Positions 1 through 4,621 of a DNA stretch of 9,882 nt are shown here, one piece after another. Origin of the DNA: Candidatus Woesearchaeota archaeon (GTDB taxonomy: Archaea; Nanobdellota; Nanobdellia; Woesearchaeales; UBA12501); NCBI GenBank assembly GCA_026394915.1, contig JAPLZS010000033.1:1-9882 (forward strand). The letters are read 5' to 3'. The position numbers were made by a program, and so were the translations under genes. The notes under the pieces were generated by a model. That model did no database searches. It was not told the DNA's origin and saw nothing but the letters and a program-made list of their open reading frames with translations. Positions within the stretch are counted from its first letter, which is position 1, and every line of letters starts with the position of its first letter.

Positions 1-120
1 GCTCAGTATGTTTGCCTCTTCCTCTATCTTCCCGATGCTGAACTCCCTCTTTAGGGCATCAAAATCAGGCAGTCCGTGCTTCTTCTTCAGCTCATCGTAT
101 CTTTTTTTTGTGTTTTCCAT
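1..120 (-). CDS. Unrecognised protein, N-terminal fragment (runs off left edge)
   Basis: Reading the minus strand from ATG at 120 gives an open frame to the window edge: MENTKKRYDELKKKHG, then LPDFDALKREFSIGKIEEEA, then NILS, 40 residues in all. The composition is charged and predicted helical, with no signal peptide, so it is probably cytoplasmic. The pattern YDELKKKHGLPDF-x-x-L-x-x-EF resembles the start of conserved uncharacterised archaeal proteins, but I cannot name a family. An in-frame ATG five codons upstream (135) would extend it with MENDN. I prefer 120 because the TATA-like box at 144-152 puts transcription start near 122, making 120 a leaderless start and placing 135 upstream of the transcript. 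The downstream part, which would define function, lies outside the window. Confidence 0.7.
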   Translation of the reverse strand, partial: MENTKKRYDELKKKHGLPDFDALKREFSIGKIEEEANILS

Positions 121-143
121 ATTGTCGTTTTCCATTTTGTTCC

Positions 144-152
144 TTTTATATA
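144..152 (-). promoter_or_regulatory. TATA box for the left-edge gene
   Basis: The minus strand reads TATATAAAA here, centred about 28 nt before the ATG at 120, which fits archaeal leaderless transcription. It begins only about 10 nt beyond the 3' end of the tRNA gene, so it also lies in that gene's trailer. Confidence 0.55.
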
Positions 153-161
153 TGTTTTACA

Positions 162-255
162 AGCCTCTGGAGGGACTTGAACCCTCATCCTGCCGATCTC
201 TCTTATACACTATATATAATACAAGTCGGCTGCTCCACCATTAAGCTACAGAGGC
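162..255 (-). tRNA. tRNA-Thr(UGU) with a 22-nt intron
   Basis: The minus strand folds as a complete tRNA. The acceptor stem is GCCTCTG (255-249) with CAGAGGC (169-163), and the discriminator is U (162), as is usual for archaeal tRNA-Thr. The D arm has 4-bp stem GCTT/GAGC and a loop containing GG. The anticodon stem is GCCGA (230-226) with TCGGC (196-192), the variable loop is AGGAT, and the T arm is GAGGG-TTCAAGT-CCCTC. Removing 22 nt between A37 (220) and A38 (197) leaves the 7-nt loop CTTGTAA with anticodon TGT (223-221), decoding ACN Thr codons, chiefly ACA. The encoded intron is 198-219. No CCA is encoded, so it must be added by tRNA nucleotidyltransferase. Mature length before CCA is 72 nt. 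Confidence 0.93.
198..219 (-). other. Archaeal tRNA intron at position 37/38
   Basis: These 22 AT-rich bases interrupt the anticodon loop at the canonical archaeal site. TTATA (219-215) can pair with TATAA near the 3' part of the intron. Alternatively CUUG of the anticodon loop can pair with UAAG in the intron, giving a bulge-helix-bulge-like fold with a larger than usual 3' bulge. Removal would depend on the tRNA splicing endonuclease. Exact splice points are inferred from restoring a 7-nt loop with A at position 37. Confidence 0.8.
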
Positions 256-279
256 ATAAGCACAAAAATCAGCATTTTG

Positions 280-289
280 TTTATAAATA
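280..289 (-). promoter_or_regulatory. TATA box for tRNA-Thr
   Basis: The minus strand reads TATTTATAAA, centred about 30 nt upstream of the mature tRNA 5' end (255). This matches the usual archaeal tRNA promoter position. It lies in the 72-bp gap after the end of the 195-residue gene, so the tRNA probably has its own promoter. Confidence 0.65.
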
Positions 290-327
290 TTGCTGTCTGC
301 CCCTGTCAAGAATGCCTAAAATATATC

Positions 328-915
328 CTAGTTCTTCTTGTATCCATACAAGTCATAGAATGACTGGCCTCTGAGGGGCATGAAATTCTTTATCTCAAGC
401 GAATCTTTTATGAAGCCCTGTATCTTGCTCACATCAGTTATTGTGCTGTTCTTCCTGCTCTCCCTCTGCTTTCTCCATATCCTCCTTGCAAAGAACCCCA
501 CAAAATGCTGCATCAGCCAGTGTTTTTTCCATGCATCATCAGGATCCATGAACAGGTTCCCGTCAATCCAAACCTCTATCTCGCCCTGCTGGGCTCTTTT
601 TTTCTCATTGTCAACCATGACTTCCACATCCTTGACGAATCTCAGGTGAAAATCAAGATTGATCCTCTGCTCATAGAAAGGTGAGCCTTCCTCTCTTTTC
701 TTTGTCCTCCACCATATCCAGATTGTTTTTGCCTCTCTTGGGTCAGATGATCTCTTCTCAGAATAATAGGTCTCCATCATGTTCTTTGCGCCGTCTTTTG
801 ACTTCATGTAGCTTATGTCAACAAGCTTCTCTTTTATATCCCTGTAAAGCTGCTTGAAGTCAAAGATGCCATAATACTTGACTCTTGTCCTCAACCCCTT
901 TATTTCTATGACCAT
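328..915 (-). CDS. Unrecognised conserved-looking protein, 195 aa
   Basis: I do not recognise a named family with certainty. The protein starts MVIEIKGLRTRVKYYGIFDF, has no signal peptide or membrane segment, and is rich in aromatic and basic residues. The centre holds a W-rich stretch (TIWIWWRT) and strand-like segments (RINLDFHLRFVKDVEVMVDN, EIEVWIDGNLF). Then comes a helical basic part containing WMQH-like and ARRIWRKQRESRK sequence, and a C-terminus ending FYDLYGYKKN. The general plan (MV-x-E-IKG, GIFDF--LY, WW--, D/N-x-K-K, then E-x-x-x-G) resembles small uncharacterised proteins that recur in DPANN genomes. That is recollection, not a search. The ATG at 915 is supported by a TATA box centred 26 nt upstream, which predicts a leaderless mRNA. 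Function is unknown; a soluble nucleic-acid-associated role is only a guess from charge. Confidence 0.85.
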   Translation of the reverse strand: MVIEIKGLRTRVKYYGIFDFKQLYRDIKEKLVDISYMKSKDGAKNMMETYYSEKRSSDPREAKTIWIWWRTKKREEGSPFYEQRINLDFHLRFVKDVEVMVDNEKKRAQQGEIEVWIDGNLFMDPDDAWKKHWLMQHFVGFFARRIWRKQRESRKNSTITDVSKIQGFIKDSLEIKNFMPLRGQSFYDLYGYKKN

Positions 916-937
916 ATATGTTCAGAAGGTATTTTTA

Positions 938-945
938 TTTATAAA
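938..945 (-). promoter_or_regulatory. TATA box for the 195-aa gene (leaderless)
   Basis: TTTATAAA is centred about 26 nt upstream of ATG 915, predicting transcription start at or next to the start codon. The hairpin at 951-981 lies directly upstream, where it could influence promoter access. Confidence 0.65.
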
Positions 946-950
946 TCTTA

Positions 951-981
951 TTGAAAATCTCGCCAATTGCGAGATTTTCAA
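951..981. repeat. Perfect 13-bp inverted repeat (hairpin), 5-nt loop
   Basis: Arm TTGAAAATCTCGC (951-963) is the exact reverse complement of GCGAGATTTTCAA (969-981), separated by CAATT. It lies between the end of the PHP gene and the TATA box of the next minus-strand gene. It could be a factor-dependent or hairpin terminator for the PHP transcript, a protein-binding palindrome, or a dispersed palindromic repeat. No clean T-run follows on the minus strand. Its core GAAAATCTC is also found in the second hairpin of the 7403-7499 array. Confidence 0.8.
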
Positions 982-1078
982 GACTAAAAATTACCCGTTT
1001 ACAGCAAGTCCGTAATACCTTCCCTTCAGAGCGGAGATAGGGCTTGCAATTCAAATGAGTAATCTTATTATCATTGAT
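982..1078. other. Intergenic stretch downstream of the PHP gene
   Basis: No gene is supported here. GCAAGTCC (1003-1010) can pair with GGGCTTGC (1040-1047) as an 8-bp stem with one G-T pair, enclosing about 29 nt. The minus strand also carries a 19-codon open stretch reading IASPISALKG then RYYGLAVNG before TAA. It has no start codon and may be a coding relic or chance. Confidence 0.4.
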
Positions 1079-1750
1079 TCAATACTTAAAATACATCAAG
1101 AGTATTATCTTGCATGCCTTAAAAAAAGGGATGTGTTCTGTAACAAGCCTCATCTTTCCCTTCCTGAGGGCATTGAGGACAGAATCTACATTCTTTTCTG
1201 CATCAACAAGAGTGTAAGTCCTGTTCAGCTGGTCAAACATGTGGCAGTCAGATGTACCTATCAATGGAAGATTATGCTCATGTGCAATCCTGGCTGCCCT
1301 TGTGTTGAAGGTAATCAATCTTATGTAGAAATGCGAGAACTCTATCCCGTCAAAAAGATGGATGTTCCTGAGCAGCTTTGAACGCAGCGATCTTAGGGAA
1401 GGGTAATAAGAGTGGGGCGCAATGACAAATATATCCTCGTTATCTTTCTTATACTCCTCAAGGTCTGCAAACCTCTTTATCTTCTCTATAGCGTCTTTCT
1501 TGATGTTTATAAGTATAACTTCTTTGCCTTCTATTGTCCTCTCCATTCCGGGTATGAGCAGGATGCCTCTTTTCCCCGCATATCTCCTGAGCTTGTCGCT
1601 GAATGTGAAGGTGTCGTGGTTTGTTATAGCTACAGCATCATAGCCCAGCCCAGCCATCCTGTCAATGAGCTGCTTCGGAGAATAATCAAGCGAATGGTTT
1701 GCATCCTTTCCGGCGTGAGTGTGAAGGTCTATTTTCAGCATAAAAATCAT
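1079..1750 (-). CDS. PHP-domain metal-dependent phosphoesterase
   Basis: Likely a soluble cytoplasmic phosphoesterase of the PHP (polymerase and histidinol phosphatase) fold, using bound divalent metals to hydrolyse phosphoester bonds. The substrate cannot be told from sequence. Metal-ligand motifs appear in family order: DLHTH (residues 8-12), ITNHD (42-46), PGME (67-70), APHS (111-114) and GTSDCH (165-170, Asp168 and His170). At 223 residues it is a stand-alone PHP protein, not part of a polymerase. The last 20 or so residues (HIPFFKACKIILLMYFKY) are unusually hydrophobic for the family. The ATG at 1750 lies 20 nt after the protease stop codon, so the two are probably co-transcribed. The in-frame ATG at 1741 would give MLKIDLHTH, a more typical family start, and neither has a strong Shine-Dalgarno sequence. 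Confidence 0.88.
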   Translation of the reverse strand: MIFMLKIDLHTHAGKDANHSLDYSPKQLIDRMAGLGYDAVAITNHDTFTFSDKLRRYAGKRGILLIPGMERTIEGKEVILINIKKDAIEKIKRFADLEEYKKDNEDIFVIAPHSYYPSLRSLRSKLLRNIHLFDGIEFSHFYIRLITFNTRAARIAHEHNLPLIGTSDCHMFDQLNRTYTLVDAEKNVDSVLNALRKGKMRLVTEHIPFFKACKIILLMYFKY

Positions 1751-1770
1751 CTATTTCTCTGCATGCCTAT

Positions 1771-3639
1771 CTATCTCTTGAAATCAAATCTTATCTTCAG
1801 GTGCTTAGGCTTCTCTGCGACATAAGTGCTTTGCCTTCTTTTCCTTGCTCTTAAGATGGCCACAAGAAGGACAAACATGACTCCTATCATGATTCCTGAG
1901 AAGAAAATCAACGCTTCGCTGCTTCCAAGCTGTATCGACCTCGCTTTCTCGGGCTGAAAATAGATATCAAGATTGCTGAGCTCAAGCGCATATTCTGCAT
2001 AAAGCAATGCAGAATAGATATCCTTCTCCTTAAGGCTGATCGCATACTCATAATAGCTGTAGCCGAGGATGGGGAACACTCCGTTGTCCTGCTGTTTTAT
2101 TATTGATTTTCTCGCTGCCTCTAGCTTCCTGTCCAGTAGATTTCCAAAGTCCTCTTTCCTCACGCCTATCGAGCTCGAGACAACATCAATCTGCGACTTT
2201 GTGAGCGTTGCCTTGTACAGGCACAATGCATAATCCTCATCCTTGTAGCTTTGTCTTGCATCCTCTATGTTAGCGGCCGCATCTGTCAGTATGCCCTTGA
2301 AAAGGTATTCGATGTAATTGTACTGTTCCTCTGCCTCTGATATCTTGTTCATGCATGATTCTATCAGTTCCTGCTTTGTTATCTTGAATTCCTTTCCGTC
2401 TTTGCCGAGGAAATTGGACCAGGATCCTGCGCTGTTGTATCTCTCTTCTGCATACGCAAGGTCATCAGCGGCAAGGCCCATATTGCTTTCATTGCCCATT
2501 GTCTTTGCTCTGCTTTTGTTCAGGAAATCGTCTGCCTCATTGAGCCTGTCCTTGACTACCATATACGCCTGAAGGTCTGTCAGGGTCTTTATCCTGAATC
2601 CATTCACATAATCTATCATGCCTGTTATGTTCTTCCCTAATCTCCCAATCAAGGCAATGGTCTCTTTCTCTGATAGGTCCTGTATTCTCAGGATGAGCGA
2701 GCTGTACTTGACATTTGCCCCAAAGCAGTAGCTTGCAGCAGAATAATATCTTTCATCTCCGAATGCCATTTCTCCCTCTATAGTCAGATTCTCTGCTTTC
2801 TTTTTCTGGTCCCTGAACTCAGACGTTATCATTGATGCATTTGAAACCCTGAAAGCCTCAAGCTCATCCTTAAGGATCATGCTTCTCCTGCAAAGCTCAT
2901 CTGAAAGGCCTTTCATCGTGTCTTCATAGCCAGGATTCATATCCATATTTCCGTCAGAAGAATTGAACAGCCTTCCAGTGTAATGATAAAGCGCTTCATC
3001 AACACTTCCTACTTCTATGACCTCCATTCCTTTCTGCTTTCCGTACTCTATCATGTCTTCTGTTGCATTGTCTGTTGCGTTATCTTTCTCAATGAACCTC
3101 TCTCCCACAGGTACTAGGACTTTCTTCAGGCTGCCTGAAAAAGCAGCGTCTATCTTCTCCTTCACTCCGCCTACAGGGCCGATCAGGTTTCCTGAATTTA
3201 TTGTGCCAGTTATCACAGTTTCCTGGTCAAGCTTTATGCCCCCCAGCATGGATATTGTAAGGATGGTTATCGCAGCTCCTGCGCTGGGCCCTCCGACAAT
3301 AGGAGAATCTGCCCTTATCGTGTAGAAGAAATCAAGGCCAGAGCAGTCAAGATTGAGGTATTTGCAGGCCATGTCCTTTGCAAATCTTGTCGATAACTGC
3401 GTGTCTACCTTTGCAGTCGGTTGAGTATCCATAAACACCCTTCCTGAGCCAGGTTTTATCTCAAGATCAAGGTAGGCTATGCTTCCGACTAGGCCGGCAG
3501 GGCTCTCAGATACTGCAAGCAGCCTTATCTCGCTGCGCTCTGCATTGACAGAGGGGGATGATGCTATAAACAATATGACAGATGATGCAATAAAAATGAC
3601 TGCAAAAAGAAAATCTCCTGTGTATTTTGCCTCTTTCAT
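1771..3639 (-). CDS. Membrane-anchored Lon-like (S16) serine protease without ATPase domain
   Basis: Predicted membrane-bound peptidase with a Ser/Lys catalytic dyad. An N-terminal hydrophobic segment (about 11-27) acts as signal or anchor. The protease domain spans roughly 36-220 and contains GGPSAGA with nucleophile Ser119, then GPVGGVKEK with Lys160 as general base, both matching the Lon motifs. There is no Walker ATPase module or substrate-binding N-domain. Residues about 230-570 are helical and Glu/Lys-rich, probably coiled-coil. A C-terminal membrane helix (576-596) is followed by a basic tail (RARKRRQ). The positive tail and N-terminal signal put the protease and helical region outside. 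This resembles the archaeal predicted serine proteases grouped as COG1750 (from memory). ATG 3639 is supported by a TATA-like box 26 nt upstream. Targets may include the neighbouring surface proteins, which is inference only. Confidence 0.9.
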   Translation of the reverse strand: MKEAKYTGDFLFAVIFIASSVILFIASSPSVNAERSEIRLLAVSESPAGLVGSIAYLDLEIKPGSGRVFMDTQPTAKVDTQLSTRFAKDMACKYLNLDCSGLDFFYTIRADSPIVGGPSAGAAITILTISMLGGIKLDQETVITGTINSGNLIGPVGGVKEKIDAAFSGSLKKVLVPVGERFIEKDNATDNATEDMIEYGKQKGMEVIEVGSVDEALYHYTGRLFNSSDGNMDMNPGYEDTMKGLSDELCRRSMILKDELEAFRVSNASMITSEFRDQKKKAENLTIEGEMAFGDERYYSAASYCFGANVKYSSLILRIQDLSEKETIALIGRLGKNITGMIDYVNGFRIKTLTDLQAYMVVKDRLNEADDFLNKSRAKTMGNESNMGLAADDLAYAEERYNSAGSWSNFLGKDGKEFKITKQELIESCMNKISEAEEQYNYIEYLFKGILTDAAANIEDARQSYKDEDYALCLYKATLTKSQIDVVSSSIGVRKEDFGNLLDRKLEAARKSIIKQQDNGVFPILGYSYYEYAISLKEKDIYSALLYAEYALELSNLDIYFQPEKARSIQLGSSEALIFFSGIMIGVMFVLLVAILRARKRRQSTYVAEKPKHLKIRFDFKR

Positions 3640-3660
3640 TACGACCCTTAAAAATCCCTT

Positions 3661-3669
3661 ATTTAAAAA
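3661..3669 (-). promoter_or_regulatory. TATA box for the Lon-like protease gene (leaderless)
   Basis: The minus strand reads TTTTTAAAT centred about 26 nt before ATG 3639, in the 84-bp gap after the first SpoIIM gene. It predicts an essentially leaderless mRNA that also covers the PHP gene. Confidence 0.55.
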
Positions 3670-3723
3670 TGTTATTGATTTGGGACAGTGTTTAATCCAG
3701 ACTATGATCCTACCTGGTCATAT

Positions 3724-4563
3724 TCATATCATCTTGAACAGGTATGTTGTCACAAACACCTCAAGGAAAGCAGCTATCACAATCATCACGCATGAGGCCA
3801 GCAGGAGAACTATCGCATCCTGCATCACGTTCCTGAATCCTTTTCCTCTGATCTTCTCCCTCATCAATGCCTTTGAGACAACGCCTCCTGCAATCGCTGC
3901 AAGAAGGAATCCTGTGACTTCAGGCAGCATGTGTATGGAGAAAACCCCTATCACTGCAGCTGCGGTCGAGGCCTTCTGCGCCATGTATTCTATCACAAAT
4001 GTCACAAAGCTTGCAAACACGCTTGCGTTGAATATTATCAGGAATATCGCTCCTGCGCCATAGAAGAAAGACAGTACAAACAGGATTATGCAGACAAGCA
4101 GGTTGTTTGTCACAAGGCCCGCAACTTCAGACATGGATGGCTTGAATGGGGTGTCTATGAAATTATTTATCAGCTCTCCGCTGAGGCCTTCCTGCTTTGT
4201 CAGGAAATCCCTCTGCATCTGGAACACTGAGGAATAATTTGCAGGAGATATGATGAATCCCAGTATGAGATAGCCCACGAACACGCCTATGAACAGGAAC
4301 ACGTAAGCCTCTACAATGTCCCTGTGCTCTGAGAAGAAATGCCTTATCCCATAGACGCTCTCTCTTTGCTCCTCAATCTCAAGAAGCTTTACAAGAGAAG
4401 GAACAACAAGAAGCGTTGAGAGGAACAGCATGGCTATTGACACATAATCCTTGAAGAAGATCAATGCGGCAAAATACCCTATAAGTGTATATAATATCCC
4501 GAAGATGAATGCAATATAGGGCCTGTGCTCTATCCATTTTATCTTTATTGATTCAAGGACCAT
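3724..4563 (-). CDS. SpoIIM-family (DUF95) integral membrane protein, copy 1
   Basis: Polytopic membrane protein of 279 residues with about seven hydrophobic segments (roughly 16-37, 41-60, 86-106, 150-168, 170-192, 205-228 and 249-273). It starts MVLESIKIKWIEHRP and carries family-like blocks: EHRDIVEAYVFLFIGVF (79-95), TNN followed by LSFFYGAGAIFLIIFNAS (152-181), and HMLPEV then AGGVVSKALMREK (211-237). In endospore-forming bacteria SpoIIM works with peptidoglycan hydrolases SpoIID and SpoIIP; archaeal members have no established role. The gene lies 54 bp after the surface-protein gene on the same strand, so co-transcription is likely. A very similar paralogue sits on the other side of that gene (7563-8366) with the same start (MV-x-E) and the same HRDI, YGAG and VGG/AGG-VVSKA blocks. 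Confidence 0.9.
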   Translation of the reverse strand: MVLESIKIKWIEHRPYIAFIFGILYTLIGYFAALIFFKDYVSIAMLFLSTLLVVPSLVKLLEIEEQRESVYGIRHFFSEHRDIVEAYVFLFIGVFVGYLILGFIISPANYSSVFQMQRDFLTKQEGLSGELINNFIDTPFKPSMSEVAGLVTNNLLVCIILFVLSFFYGAGAIFLIIFNASVFASFVTFVIEYMAQKASTAAAVIGVFSIHMLPEVTGFLLAAIAGGVVSKALMREKIRGKGFRNVMQDAIVLLLASCVMIVIAAFLEVFVTTYLFKMI

Positions 4564-4570
4564 GTTAGCA

Positions 4571-4621
4571 CTATGTTCTGATCAGCAGGTCAATCGCAGA
4601 TGATACAATAACCGCAATCAT
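4571..4621 (-). CDS. Possible 16-codon mini-ORF or SpoIIM C-terminal relic
   Basis: The ATG overlaps the stop codon of the surface-protein gene (shared ATGA) and the frame reads MIAVIVSSAIDLLIRT, ending in TAG just 7 nt before the ATG of SpoIIM copy 1. It fills the 54-bp gap almost exactly. Residue by residue, IAVIVSSAIDLLIRT follows the same hydrophobic/acidic pattern as VMIVIAAFLEVFVTT near the end of SpoIIM copy 1. It could therefore be the tail of a lost third SpoIIM copy, a translated coupling peptide, or chance. A stop codon lies five codons upstream in the same frame, so nothing longer survives. Confidence 0.3.
   Translation of the reverse strand: MIAVIVSSAIDLLIRT

Noticed and set aside
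1015..1078. C/D box guide RNA on the minus strand (ATGATAA as C box, CTGA as D box)
   Set aside because: The C box is imperfect, only one CTGA fits, and no matching C'/D' pair is present at the usual spacing.
1055..1381. Plus-strand open frame of 108 codons
   Set aside because: It is antisense to the PHP gene, whose catalytic motifs are intact, and its own composition resembles no protein.
3479..4063. Plus-strand open frame of 194 codons
   Set aside because: It spans the intergenic gap and is antisense to both the SpoIIM and protease genes. Low-complexity composition marks it as a shadow of real genes.
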